64,000 bases of DNA. Origin: DASUPK01 sp963815045. Lineage in GTDB: Bacteria; Actinomycetota; Thermoleophilia; Solirubrobacterales; 70-9. Position numbers and translations under genes: made by a program. Numbering within the stretch: position 1 is the first letter of the stretch; each line of letters opens with the position of its first letter. The notes below the pieces were generated by a model. That model was given only the letters and a program-made list of their open reading frames with translations, had not been told where the DNA came from and made no database searches. Shown one piece after another: positions 33,949 through 43,233 of this stretch. The stretch covers positions 170,550 through 234,549 of the forward strand of contig CAWFET010000001.1 of the NCBI GenBank assembly GCA_963815045.1, given 5' to 3'.

Positions 33949-34911
33949 TCAGAGGAGCTGGGCCGTCGCCCGCAGCCAATCGCGTCCCCCGCGCAGGCTC
34001 GGCATCACCTCGAGCTCGGGCCCGATCCGCCATTTCGCGTACCCGTCGAGGCGCACCCTGTTCCAGACCTGGTGGGTGCTGCCGTTGAGATGGAGCCGCG
34101 ACTCCGCCAGGAACGAGGCGCTGTGTCCGGATTCGCGCAGGATCCTCTCGATCATCGGAGTTGCATCCTCACGCCTGCCGTACGGGTAGCTGAAGGCCCG
34201 CACGGGGCATCCGGTCAGCGACTCGAGTCGGCGAGAGTGCTCGACGATCTCCTCGCGAGCGACCTCCTCGTCGGGGATCGACCTGCAGAACACGTGGTTG
34301 CGGGTGTGGTTCGCGACCTCACATCCGTCCGCAGCCAGCCCGGCGAGGTCCTGGGGCTCGAGGAAGAGCCCGGTCTCGGCCCGAAGCGCCGCCTGGTCGA
34401 CCTCGAACCGGCTCGCCAGCTCGTCCCCGACCTCGAGGCGGCGGCCGTACGGCAGGGCCGCGACCACGTCGAGGAGCTCCAGGAAGTTGTGCGGCCGCGG
34501 CGCGCGGGGATCGAGCGCCGCCGTCAGGCGCTCGAGGCCGATGCTCGCGCAGAGGTACGAGAGCAGGTTGTCAAGCGGGAGCGTGCCCGGATCGAGGCAC
34601 GCTCCGCTGACGAACAACACGCTCGGCAGGCCCAGCCGTCGCAGCACGGGCAACGCGGACTGAACGAACGAGCGATACCCGTCGTCGAATGTGATCAGTA
34701 GCGCGCGATGCGGCTGCTTCCCGGCGAGGACGGTGTCGAGGTTGACGACCTCGTAGTCGCGAGCCAGCTTGCGCATGTGGGCCTCGAAGACCGCGAGGGG
34801 CGTGCTGACCGCCAGTCGGTCGACCAGCGAGGAAAGTCGGCTGGTGATGTGGTGGTAGAGGACGGCGCGCAGGGATGGGCGCGCCCTGGAGCCCGACAGC
34901 GCGATTTTCAT
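33949..34911 (-). CDS. Polysaccharide deacetylase (NodB/CE4 fold)
   Basis: 320 residues from ATG at 34911 (16 fewer than the longest frame). CE4 motifs in order: LITFDDGYRS (general base Asp and metal Asp), then the metal-binding H-x3-H in NHTRNH, and SYPYGRRED. The enzyme removes N- or O-acetyl groups from polysaccharides in a metal-dependent reaction. No signal peptide is obvious, so it may act on an intracellular intermediate or be exported by another route. It is convergent with the unknown gene (3-base gap). Confidence 0.85.
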   Translation of the reverse strand: MKIALSGSRARPSLRAVLYHHITSRLSSLVDRLAVSTPLAVFEAHMRKLARDYEVVNLDTVLAGKQPHRALLITFDDGYRSFVQSALPVLRRLGLPSVLFVSGACLDPGTLPLDNLLSYLCASIGLERLTAALDPRAPRPHNFLELLDVVAALPYGRRLEVGDELASRFEVDQAALRAETGLFLEPQDLAGLAADGCEVANHTRNHVFCRSIPDEEVAREEIVEHSRRLESLTGCPVRAFSYPYGRREDATPMIERILRESGHSASFLAESRLHLNGSTHQVWNRVRLDGYAKWRIGPELEVMPSLRGGRDWLRATAQLL

Positions 34912-35002
34912 CTTCCCAATCAACGGCTGGGGCGGGCAGAGCTTCCGGGCCGATCGCAATCAGGGCGATCAGAACGGCTCAGCTCAACCGTTGATCCGGT
35001 GA

Positions 35003-35887
35003 ATGGAGCCGGCCACAACCCAGCTTCGCAGCCCGCACGAGGCGCCCCGCGCGGAGGCGCCGGTCATGGGCCTGCCCCTCGACGCCCTCGACGAGCGCGG
35101 CCTGGTGAGGGCCTTCCGGGAGGGCGTCCGCTCGGGCAGGGGCGGCTGGATCGTGACGCCCAACCTCGACATCCTGCGCCAGTTCACGGCTGATGCCGAG
35201 AGCAGGGAGCTGATCCTCGAAGCCAGCCACCGGGTCGCGGACGGGGTCCCGATCGTCTGGGCGTCGCGGCTGGCAGGAGTCCCCGTGCCCGAGAGGGTCG
35301 CCGGGAGCGACCTGGCCTTCAGCCTTCCCGAGGCGGCGGCCGAGGCCGGTGCGCGCGTCCTCCTCCTGGGCGGGAACCCCGGTGTCGCGGAGGCAGCCGC
35401 TCGGCGGCTCGAGGCCCTCAATCCTGACCTCGGCAGCGTGCTGTCGTATTGCCCGCCGCTCGGATTCGAGGACGATCCGGCGGAGCTGGAGACGATCACG
35501 GCGGTCGTTCGGGACGCGAGACCCGTCCTGGTTCTGATCGGGCTGGGCTTTCCCAAGCAGGAGAGACTGATCCACCGGCTCAGATCCGAACTGCCCCACG
35601 CCTGGTTTGCTGGCGTGGGAGTCTCGTTGAGCTTCGTCGCCGGCGAGCAGAAGCGGGCTCCGGCGGTGGTGCAGCGCCTGGGTCTCGAGTGGATTCATCG
35701 CCTCCTGCATGAGCCGCGACGCCTGTTCAGGCGCTACGTGATCCAGGGGATCCCGTTCGGCCTCAGGTTGTTCGCCTGGGCGCTGGGACGGCGCCTCCGC
35801 GAGCCGGCTCCCGGCGACGGACAGCAGTTCCTCACGAAACCGACAACGACAGGAGCCTCGCGTGCGCGCACTCGTCACTGGTCATAA
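35003..35887 (+). CDS. WecG/TagA/CpsF family (GT26) glycosyltransferase
   Basis: 294 residues. Family landmarks are VTPNLDILRQFTADAESREL, VADGVPIVWASRLAG, ERVAGSDLAF, and LIGLGFPKQERLIHRL, with the conserved Asp and the G-x-PKQE motif. GT26 enzymes add ManNAcA or ManNAc (or glucose in some) to lipid-linked GlcNAc, the second step of repeat-unit assembly. Its C-terminus is amphipathic and membrane-near (RLFRRYVIQGIPFGL). It overlaps the next gene by 26 bases. Likely early in the assembly of the exopolysaccharide started by the 49444 enzyme. Confidence 0.9.
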   Translation: MEPATTQLRSPHEAPRAEAPVMGLPLDALDERGLVRAFREGVRSGRGGWIVTPNLDILRQFTADAESRELILEASHRVADGVPIVWASRLAGVPVPERVAGSDLAFSLPEAAAEAGARVLLLGGNPGVAEAAARRLEALNPDLGSVLSYCPPLGFEDDPAELETITAVVRDARPVLVLIGLGFPKQERLIHRLRSELPHAWFAGVGVSLSFVAGEQKRAPAVVQRLGLEWIHRLLHEPRRLFRRYVIQGIPFGLRLFAWALGRRLREPAPGDGQQFLTKPTTTGASRARTRHWS

Positions 35888-36920
35888 CGGCTACCTAGGG
35901 TCGGTCCTGGTCCCCATGCTGAACCGGGCCGGCCACGAAGTCATCGGGCTCGACTCCGACCTGTTCGCGGCTTGCACCTTCGGTGCAGACGCGCCGGCGG
36001 TCGAGTCCTTGGAGATGGACGTCCGCGACCTGGACGCCGGCGTGATGTCCGGCTTCGATGCGGTGATTCATCTCGCGGCAGTCTGCAACGACCCGGTGGG
36101 GGATCTCAACCCGCTGGCGACGTACGAGATCAACCACCTCGGTTCGGTGCGCGTCGCGGAGCAGGCGAAGGCGGCCGGGGTCCAGCGCTTTCTGTTCTCG
36201 TCGTCCTGCAGCTTGTATGGCAGGGCGGGGGAGGAGATGCTCGACGAGGGCGCCGACTTCGCGCCGGTGACCCCCTACGGTCAATCCAAGGTCTTCGCCG
36301 AGCGCGACATCTCGACGCTCGCCGATGACTCGTTCAGCCCCACGTTCCTGCGCAATGCCACTGCCTACGGGTGCTCACCGCGCCTGCGTGCCGATGTCGT
36401 CGTCAACAACCTCGTCGGGTTCGCCCACACCACCGGTGAGGTCCTGATCCAGAGCGACGGGACGCCGTGGCGTCCCCTCGTGCACGTTGAGGACATCGCG
36501 GGCGCGTTCATCTCGGTCCTCGAAGCTCCCCGTGAGGTCGTGCACGATCAGGCCTTCAACGTCGGCGCGAGCGGTGAGAACTACCGGATCCGGGACCTTG
36601 CCGAGATCGTCGAGGAGGAGGTCCCGGGCGCCCGCGCATCGTTCGCCGCGGGGGGCGGGCCCGACAAGCGCTCCTATCGGGTGGACTGTTCGAAGATCGC
36701 GAGGGAACTGCCAGCCTTTGAGCCGAAGTGGACGGTCCGTGAAGGCGTGCGGCAGCTAGCCGAGGCCTATGCCCGGCACGGGCTGACCTACGAGCAGTTC
36801 ACGGGCACCCGATACCTGCGAATCAACCGGGTGCGTGAGCTTCAGGAAAGCGGCCGACTCGACCAGGACCTGCGCTGGCGACTCCCGTCCGCTGCGCCGT
36901 CCCGTTCGCTCGCTTCGTGA
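35862..36920 (+). CDS. NAD-dependent sugar epimerase/dehydratase (extended SDR)
   Basis: 352 residues from GTG at 35862, inside the end of the GT26 gene. The nucleotide-binding loop is TGHNGYLG, followed by VIHLAAVCNDPVGD, FSSSCSLYG and the catalytic YGQSK. The C-terminal DKRSYRVDCSKIARELPAFEP resembles sugar epimerases in O-antigen loci. The HLAAVCNDPVGDL stretch is a form I associate with a distinct clade found beside RfbC-like proteins and nucleotidyltransferases. It is followed by such an RfbC-like gene with a 4-base overlap. The exact reaction is not assigned. Confidence 0.85.
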   Translation: MRALVTGHNGYLGSVLVPMLNRAGHEVIGLDSDLFAACTFGADAPAVESLEMDVRDLDAGVMSGFDAVIHLAAVCNDPVGDLNPLATYEINHLGSVRVAEQAKAAGVQRFLFSSSCSLYGRAGEEMLDEGADFAPVTPYGQSKVFAERDISTLADDSFSPTFLRNATAYGCSPRLRADVVVNNLVGFAHTTGEVLIQSDGTPWRPLVHVEDIAGAFISVLEAPREVVHDQAFNVGASGENYRIRDLAEIVEEEVPGARASFAAGGGPDKRSYRVDCSKIARELPAFEPKWTVREGVRQLAEAYARHGLTYEQFTGTRYLRINRVRELQESGRLDQDLRWRLPSAAPSRSLAS

Positions 36921-37450
36921 TCTTCACACCCGCCCAACTCGAGGGCGCGTACCTGATCGACTTGGAACCACACGCCGACGAGCGAGGGTTCCTGGCCCGA
37001 ACCTTCTGCGAGCGGGAGTTCGCGGCCCATGGTGCGCCGATGCGCGTCGTGCAGAGCAGCACGATCAACAGTCCGCGGCGGGACACCCTGCGCGGCCTTC
37101 ACTTCCAGGAGGCGCCACACCGCGAGATCAAGCTGGTGCGCTGCACGCGCGGCTCGATCTTTCTGGTCATGGTTGACCTCCGCCAGGGCTCGGCGACACG
37201 CAACGAGTGGCTCGGGGTCGAGTTGAGCGCCCATAGCGGGCGTCTGGCGTACGTGCCCGAGGGATTTGCTCAGGGCTACCAGACTCTCGAGGACGACACC
37301 GAGGTCCTCTACGAGATGTCTCACCACTTCGTGCCGGAGGCTGCTCGTGGGGTCCGCTGGGACGATCAGGCTCTCGGGATCGAGTGGCCCGCCGCCGAAG
37401 AGCGCGTGATCTCCGAACGCGACCGGGCGTGGGCCGATCTGGGGGAATGA
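36917..37450 (+). CDS. dTDP-4-dehydrorhamnose 3,5-epimerase-like protein (RfbC-like cupin)
   Basis: 177 residues from GTG at 36917. RfbC motifs: DERGFLARTFCEREF, STINSPRRDTLRGLHFQ (catalytic His in RGLHFQ), YVPEGFAQGYQTLEDD, the Tyr of LYEMSHHFVPE, and WDDQALGIEWP. The family epimerises 4-keto-6-deoxy sugars at C3 and C5. No rfbA, rfbB or rfbD lies in the window, so it may act on another nucleotide 4-keto-sugar, perhaps the one served by the RfbF-like nucleotidyltransferase in this locus. It overlaps both neighbours by 4 bases. Confidence 0.9.
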   Translation: MIFTPAQLEGAYLIDLEPHADERGFLARTFCEREFAAHGAPMRVVQSSTINSPRRDTLRGLHFQEAPHREIKLVRCTRGSIFLVMVDLRQGSATRNEWLGVELSAHSGRLAYVPEGFAQGYQTLEDDTEVLYEMSHHFVPEAARGVRWDDQALGIEWPAAEERVISERDRAWADLGE

Positions 37451-38640
37451 GCGCAGTGGGCTCCCGGCCGGTGCCGCTCTCGATCATCTGCGTGTTCAAC
37501 GATCCGGATGTGAGAAGCCGCTGCCTCGACCGATCGATCGAGGAGCACCGGCATGAGGCCCCAGTCGAATACCTGCCGATCGACAACGTCGACGGATCAT
37601 TCGCCACGGCCGGCGCCGCCCTGAACCACGGAGCGTCGCTGGCCCGCCACGACATCCTGGTCTTCGTCCATCAGGACGTATGCCTGCACTCACTGCGGGC
37701 CCTGGAGGCGGCTGCGCGCGTTCTCGCTCAGGATGACCGGATCGGCCTCCTCGGTGCGATCGGCGTCGACGCGAGGGGCCGTCTCGTCGGCCGCGTCCGC
37801 GACCGTGTCGTCCTGCTCGGGGAGACGGTGCGGGAACCCACCGATGTGGATAGCCTGGACGAGCTTCTCTTCATGGCCCCGCGGCGTCTCGTCCGGAGCG
37901 AGCCGCTCTCCGAATCCCCGGAGCTGGGCTGGCACGCGTATGCGGTGGAGTACGGGCTGCGCGCCCGGTCGCTGGGACGCCGCGTCTGCGTCGTCGACAT
38001 CCCGCTGACCCACAACAGCCTCACGGCCAACCTCGATCGCCTGGACGTGGCCCGTCGCGCTGTGGCGGGGGCTCATCCCGATTCTCTGCCGGTCCGGGTG
38101 CCGGGAGGCGTCGTCGCAGGTTCTTCCCGGCCCCGTCCAGGCGCTCGAATCCTGAGTTCCCATCGGTGGCGCTATCGCTGGCTGCGGGAGTCGATTGCTG
38201 CGCACCGGGGCTCTCGGGCCAGCGGAGGGAGCCGGTGCGTTCTCGGCGACATCCGGACGGACGTGGACGACCTGCTCGCCGGCGGCCGCGACGCGTCACT
38301 CCTGGTGATCAACCTCGACCGCGAGCCTGCGTTCACGGACGACGGTGCAGGTCCGCTCGAGGTCAGCAGGCTTGGACGCGCGGTCCGGATGTGCTCTGAG
38401 CCGCTGCCGGGGTTGATCGACCGCCTCGCCTCGCGGGACCGCGGCACGTCGATACTGCTGACCAACCTCGGCCTTGCCGACCTGCGGCCCCTCTCCGCCC
38501 GGCTGTCGGGGCAGCCGCGCCTCCTGGGCTTTCGCGAGGAGGTCGGCTACTGGATGGTGCTCGGGCCCCTGGCCGCGGCGGTCCCCCAGCGCTGGCGATC
38601 GCCGAGGGCGACGCCCCTGGGAATGCCGGCCCCGGCGTAA
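37447..38640 (+). CDS. GT2-like glycosyltransferase (Glyco_tranf_2_5 type)
   Basis: 397 residues from ATG at 37447, overlapping the previous stop. The N-terminal domain shows LSIICVFNDPDVRSRCLDRS, NVDGSFATAGAALNHGASLA and ILVFVHQDVCLHS. The HQDV motif takes the place of DxD, as in the PF13712-type group. The middle and C-terminal parts (about 210-397) are less typical and may be a separate domain. Cytoplasmic; no membrane segment is clear. It follows the RfbC-like gene closely. Confidence 0.78.
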   Translation: MSAVGSRPVPLSIICVFNDPDVRSRCLDRSIEEHRHEAPVEYLPIDNVDGSFATAGAALNHGASLARHDILVFVHQDVCLHSLRALEAAARVLAQDDRIGLLGAIGVDARGRLVGRVRDRVVLLGETVREPTDVDSLDELLFMAPRRLVRSEPLSESPELGWHAYAVEYGLRARSLGRRVCVVDIPLTHNSLTANLDRLDVARRAVAGAHPDSLPVRVPGGVVAGSSRPRPGARILSSHRWRYRWLRESIAAHRGSRASGGSRCVLGDIRTDVDDLLAGGRDASLLVINLDREPAFTDDGAGPLEVSRLGRAVRMCSEPLPGLIDRLASRDRGTSILLTNLGLADLRPLSARLSGQPRLLGFREEVGYWMVLGPLAAAVPQRWRSPRATPLGMPAPA

Positions 38641-38664
38641 GAAGTCCCCGCCCCGAGGCGTTTA

Positions 38665-40323
38665 ATGAATATGGACCGCTACGCCCGGGGCGCTCGCGCA
38701 GCCCCCAGCGACGCGCACATCGAGCGTGACGTCCTCGACGTCCTGCCCGTTCGACGCAGCCTGTCCGAGGCGGGGTGGCTCAAGACCGCGCTGGCGGGAA
38801 GCGCGGTCGTCCTTCTCTGCGGTGCGCTGCTCGTCCCCTCACTGCGCGCGCCGGTTTCCGAGATGGATGAGGGCGCGGTGCTGGCGTACGGCCAGCTCGT
38901 CAACGACGGGGATTTGCCGGGGCGCGACTTCGAGACCTTCTATGGACCGGGTCAGCCCTGGCTGGCCGCGGCGGCGTTCGACGTCGCCACTCCGAGCGTG
39001 GGCGTCGAGCGCGCCCTGGGCTTCGCGGCCAGGCTGATCATCCTCGCGGCGATCTTCGCGATCGCCCTGCGATGGGGAATACTCCCCGCGGCGGCGGCGA
39101 GCGCCATCTCGGCGCTGGCGATGTACCCGGTGGGGGTCGGCGCGTTCGCCTTCTGGAGCGGGCTAGCGCTGAGCCTTCTGGGACTCGCCCTACTGGGCCG
39201 CTCGCCACCGGCGCGGGGGTCGGAGACCGGGGACCGGACACGGGCTGTCACGGCACTGGCAGCGGCCAGCGGGATCTCCTCGGGCCTGGCGGTCCTCCTC
39301 TACGTCGCGATGGCTCCGGCGGTGGTGCTCGCGTCCGTCCCCCTGCTGATGCGCGCAGGGCGGTCGGCGCGCTGGACCTACGTGGTCGGGTTCCTCGCCG
39401 CGTTGATTCCCACCGTCGTCTGGCTCGCTGTGGTGGGGCCGGACGGGATCTCGCAGCTCGTCAGCGACCTGGCGGCGTCGCGGCCGGGCAGGCGCCTGCC
39501 AGTCCCCGGGCCGGGAACCGTGGAGGGAGAGCTGCTGCTTGCCACGGTTCTGGCCACGGTGGGCATGCTCGGGGCCGGTGCGCTCCTCTGGCGCTCCTTC
39601 ACCAGCAGGGATCGAGGCGCGCTCCTCCTCGCGCTGGGGCTGTTCTGCCTCGCGCTGTTCCCTCAGACCTTCGAGCGCGCCGACATCGGTCACGTGGTCA
39701 GCGTCGGCTGCGTCGCGTTGGCCGGCGTGCCCCTCCTCGTTGCGGAGGCGGCCTCCGCCCTTTCGAAGGCGCCCTACTCCGGAAGATGGCTGCTCGGGTC
39801 GGCCGCCGTGCTGGCGCTCTTGGCGGCCGGAGCTCTGGCGCGCGCCTCGGGCCCGCCGATCCGGGACGATGTGCTGAACCGCGGCAGCGCCGCCTATGAC
39901 GTGCGAATCAACGGACGATCGGTGCCGATTCACTCCCAGCGCGCTGCCTCAGATCTGAACGCGATCCTGCCTCGCCTTTCGGAGATCTCCGCGCCGGGGG
40001 ACTCGCTCTTCGTCGGGCCCGCCGACCTGCGACGCACGAACTATGCGGACACGTTCGTCTACTTCCTGATGCCGGAGCTCCGTCCGGCCTCCTTCTACAC
40101 AGAGCTCAATCCCGGCGCCAGCAACTCGAATCACTCGGGGCTCGCGGACGACCTCAGGACCGCCGACTACCTCCTGCTCACCTCCCGGTGGGATGACTGG
40201 AGCGAGCCCAACACGTCATCGGAGTACGGCTCCGACGCCCCGTCGCAGGTCGCGGCTAGCGAGTTCTCACCGGTCGCGAGGAGCGGCTCCTATGTGCTCT
40301 ACGCCCACAACGGCTCACCGTGA
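38665..40323 (+). CDS. Multi-pass membrane protein (GT39/ArnT-like), possible sugar transferase
   Basis: 552 residues with about nine or ten hydrophobic segments after a soluble N-terminus. The segment EMDEGAVLAYGQLVNDGDLP followed by DFETFYGPGQPW lies in a loop after the first helix. An acidic pair in that loop, next to a GxP-x-Y/F-type sequence, is the layout of GT-C transferases (PMT/ArnT fold). The C-terminal soluble domain (about 410-552) would lie outside the membrane. It is probably a lipid-linked sugar transferase; the activity is inferred from topology. It overlaps the Wzx gene by 4 bases. Confidence 0.7.
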   Translation: MNMDRYARGARAAPSDAHIERDVLDVLPVRRSLSEAGWLKTALAGSAVVLLCGALLVPSLRAPVSEMDEGAVLAYGQLVNDGDLPGRDFETFYGPGQPWLAAAAFDVATPSVGVERALGFAARLIILAAIFAIALRWGILPAAAASAISALAMYPVGVGAFAFWSGLALSLLGLALLGRSPPARGSETGDRTRAVTALAAASGISSGLAVLLYVAMAPAVVLASVPLLMRAGRSARWTYVVGFLAALIPTVVWLAVVGPDGISQLVSDLAASRPGRRLPVPGPGTVEGELLLATVLATVGMLGAGALLWRSFTSRDRGALLLALGLFCLALFPQTFERADIGHVVSVGCVALAGVPLLVAEAASALSKAPYSGRWLLGSAAVLALLAAGALARASGPPIRDDVLNRGSAAYDVRINGRSVPIHSQRAASDLNAILPRLSEISAPGDSLFVGPADLRRTNYADTFVYFLMPELRPASFYTELNPGASNSNHSGLADDLRTADYLLLTSRWDDWSEPNTSSEYGSDAPSQVAASEFSPVARSGSYVLYAHNGSP

Positions 40324-42155
40324 GGACCGGCCTGCGCGCACGATCGGCTCGGGGCGAGCCGTCGGACGCCGCGCCCGAGGGGGCCTGGCAGCGACTGCGG
40401 GCCGCCAGCACTGAGCTCCGTCTCAGACAGGCGCAGGATGGATCGGTCGATACCGACTCCCACGATCCGGAGGTACTGAGGAGCCAGGTCGCCGCGATCA
40501 CCGAGTCCGCCCAGGAGTTGAAGTCGGGCCTGCGCGAACAGGACCGAATCGACGTGCTCTGCGATGAGCTCGTTGCGTGGGCAGACGCCGGCTACCCCGC
40601 CGGCGACGGCGTGGTGGAGGCCTTCAGGATTCTCCCTGAGACGGAATCCTCCGGGCCGGCAGCGAACGGGCCGGCTGACGTGGCGCCTCATGAGGTCGAG
40701 CGCTCCCTAAAGCATGGCGCCGTCTGGGCGGTTGGAACACAAATCGCAAGCCAGGTCATCAGGTTCGGCGGGGTGATCGTCCTCGCCCGGTTGCTGAGCC
40801 CGAGCGACTACGGCGCCGCCGCCGTGGCCCTCGCGATCGCCTCCTACTCCAGCATCCTCGGTGATCTCGGATATTCCGGCGCGCTCATCCAGGCCGAACG
40901 CGCGCCGCAGCGACTGGCGTCGACCGCGTTCTGGTCCGCGCTCGCGGCCGGTGGCCTTGGATCGGCATGCGTGGCGCTCGCCGCCTATCCGCTGGCGCTG
41001 GCGCTGGGCGATCCCCAGATCGCTCTGCTCGTGATCGCCGGTGGGTTGACGCTGTTCATCGTCGCCGTGGGGTCGGCGAGCAACGCGCTGCTCGCCCGGG
41101 CGATGCGCTTCGACGTCATCCAGGGTGCCGGCCTGGTCGCCCTGATCGTGGCAACGGCCGGCGCTGTGACCACGGCGGCGCTCGGAGCCGGCGCGTGGGC
41201 CCTCGTCTTTCAGCAGATCATCCTCAGCGCAGTGGCCGCCGCGATCTTCATCGGCGCCGCCGGCTGGCGGCCATCGCTCGAGTTCTCGCGGACAGCCTTT
41301 CGGTCCTTGACGAAGTTCGCGATGCCGAGGAGCGGGGGGCACCTCTTCGGCGCGTTCCAGACCCTGATCTCAGTCGCCCTGATCGGGCACTTCGTCGGCA
41401 TCGACGACCTCGGAATCTGGAACCTGTCGACCTCCCTGGTCATGGTTCCGCTGCTTCTGATCTCGCTGCCGATCGCCCAGGTGATCTACGCGGCGTTTGC
41501 CCGCATGCGCGACAACGTCGAGCGGGTGGCGGAGGTCTGGTTGAGCGGGTTCACGTTGCTCGCGGCGATGGCATTGCCGGTGCTCTTCGGACTGGTCGCG
41601 CTCGCGCCGCTGCTGATTCCCCTCGTGTTCGGGGCGCAATGGGTCCCGGCGGTTCCCGTCGTCCAGATCCTGTCCGTCTGGGTGATCGCGAAGACGCTGC
41701 AGACCTGGAACACATCGGTCATGGATGCGGCCGGCAAGCCGCACGTATCGATGATCCTGAATGCGGCGGTGCTGATCGCCCTTCCTCCCAGCCTCTGGTT
41801 CGGAAGCCAGTTCGGGATCGCCGGCGCTGCCGTCGCCTTCAGCCTGTCGGAGATCCTCTTCGGCGAGCTCCCCTCGTTCGTCCTGACCACGCGCGAGCTC
41901 TCGCTGAAGCCGAGGACGGTGCTCGGGCGCATCCAGGGAACCGTTCTCGCGTCGGTTCTCTCGTTCGCAGCCATCCTTCTGTGCAGCCGCCTGCTCGAGG
42001 GCATGGATATGGGAAGCGGCCTGACCATCCTGTTCTCGGTTTTCACCGGCGCCGCCGTCTACGCCGGCAGCCTGACCGTCCTGGCCCGGGGCGTGGCCCG
42101 GCAGCTGCTGGGGATCGCAAGGGGCCTCGTGCCGGGGCTGCGGCCCGGCACCTGA
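40320..42155 (+). CDS. Wzx-like lipid-linked oligosaccharide flippase (MOP family) with a long N-terminal extension
   Basis: 611 residues from GTG at 40320 (GTGA overlap). From about residue 128 it is a classic polysaccharide flippase: SLKHGAVWAVGTQIASQVIR, VLARLLSPSDYGAAAVALAI, then about 12-14 hydrophobic segments. The first ~127 residues are soluble and charged (RLRAASTELRLRQAQDG; VAAITESAQELKSGLREQDR), absent from most Wzx proteins. The extension could be a gene fusion, since the GTG start is coupled to the previous gene. It should move the repeat unit across the membrane. Confidence 0.85.
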   Translation: MRTGLRARSARGEPSDAAPEGAWQRLRAASTELRLRQAQDGSVDTDSHDPEVLRSQVAAITESAQELKSGLREQDRIDVLCDELVAWADAGYPAGDGVVEAFRILPETESSGPAANGPADVAPHEVERSLKHGAVWAVGTQIASQVIRFGGVIVLARLLSPSDYGAAAVALAIASYSSILGDLGYSGALIQAERAPQRLASTAFWSALAAGGLGSACVALAAYPLALALGDPQIALLVIAGGLTLFIVAVGSASNALLARAMRFDVIQGAGLVALIVATAGAVTTAALGAGAWALVFQQIILSAVAAAIFIGAAGWRPSLEFSRTAFRSLTKFAMPRSGGHLFGAFQTLISVALIGHFVGIDDLGIWNLSTSLVMVPLLLISLPIAQVIYAAFARMRDNVERVAEVWLSGFTLLAAMALPVLFGLVALAPLLIPLVFGAQWVPAVPVVQILSVWVIAKTLQTWNTSVMDAAGKPHVSMILNAAVLIALPPSLWFGSQFGIAGAAVAFSLSEILFGELPSFVLTTRELSLKPRTVLGRIQGTVLASVLSFAAILLCSRLLEGMDMGSGLTILFSVFTGAAVYAGSLTVLARGVARQLLGIARGLVPGLRPGT

Positions 42156-42176
42156 GACCGGCCGGCGAGGGAGGGG

Positions 42177-43232
42177 CTATCGGGCTCGCGCCACCGGCGA
42201 GCGCCAACTGCAGAGTCTGTCGCGAAGCCGCCGCCCCCCGAGCTGGCCGGCGATGAAGCGCCAGGTCGCCGGCTCGAGCCCCAGGCGCGGATCGCGTCGG
42301 AGCTCTCCCCGGAGCGCCGTGAACACGACGCGCGTCCCGTCGCCGGTCTTTGCTCGCATGGAGAGGTGAGCCACGACGTCGCGCCGATGCATCTTCTCCG
42401 CGATCCGGGCGAGCCGCAGTGCCTCCGCGTCCGGCAGGTCGGCCTCGGCGATGAACTTCCGCCGGTGCCCATGGACGATGTCCGGGAGGGACCGCGACGA
42501 CCGAAAGCCGTTCGGAGTGAACGAGCCGAGCGTTGAGGAGTCTGCCTCGGAGTGCGCCCGCATCAGCGCAAGCGGACGGTCGAGATACGCGAAGTCCCAG
42601 CCGGCCGCCACGCGCAGCAGCAGAGGGAGATCGTCGATGACCCCGTCCTCCGACCGCCAGCCGCCGGCGTTGAGCAGTGCGGCCCGGCGGAACAGGGCAG
42701 ATGACAGGCAGACCGTCGGTCCCTCCCTCATGCTCCGCTCGATGAAACGGGATCCGGTCATGAGCGCGATCGAATCCTGGGGCTTGCCCGAACGGACCGT
42801 GGCGGCCAGCGCGGAGTCGCGCATGTCGACGATCTCGTAGGCGGTGTGAACGACCCCGACCGTCGGCCAGCGCTTCAGGGTCTCGACCGTCCGGGAGAGG
42901 TGATCGGGATGAAGCTCGTCATCGTCGCCGAGGGCAACCAGGAAGTCCGCATCAGTGAGCGCGATCAGGCGATTGAAGTTCGCCGCCCTTTCGATCGCCC
43001 GGTCCAGCGGCCGGTAGTCGATCCGCGGGTCGTCGAACGACGCGACTACCTCGGCGGTGGCATCGTCCGAGGCGTTGTCGGAGACGACCAGCGTGAAGTC
43101 GCGGTAGCTCTGCGCCAGCACGCTGGCGATTGCCCGGCGGAGCAGCGGCGATCGGTTTCGGGTGGGGATTCCAACCGTGACGCTGACCCGCCCGGCGTCC
43201 GCCGCCGGGTAGGGGCTCTCCGTCACCCGCAT
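42177..43232 (-). CDS. GT2 glycosyltransferase, last gene of the minus-strand operon
   Basis: 351 residues from the ATG at 43232, one base after the upstream stop (TGACATG); an upstream ATG at 43250 would overlap that gene. Motifs: VTVGIPTRNRSPLLRRAIAS, VVSDNASDDATA, and LVALGDDDELHPDHL, with the DDD metal-binding triplet. HRRKFIAEADLPDAEALRL and the C-terminal helices are typical of WcaA-like enzymes. It likely transfers the sugar made by the upstream operon genes, an inference from position. Confidence 0.87.
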   Translation of the reverse strand: MRVTESPYPAADAGRVSVTVGIPTRNRSPLLRRAIASVLAQSYRDFTLVVSDNASDDATAEVVASFDDPRIDYRPLDRAIERAANFNRLIALTDADFLVALGDDDELHPDHLSRTVETLKRWPTVGVVHTAYEIVDMRDSALAATVRSGKPQDSIALMTGSRFIERSMREGPTVCLSSALFRRAALLNAGGWRSEDGVIDDLPLLLRVAAGWDFAYLDRPLALMRAHSEADSSTLGSFTPNGFRSSRSLPDIVHGHRRKFIAEADLPDAEALRLARIAEKMHRRDVVAHLSMRAKTGDGTRVVFTALRGELRRDPRLGLEPATWRFIAGQLGGRRLRDRLCSWRSPVARAR

Positions 43233-43233
43233 G

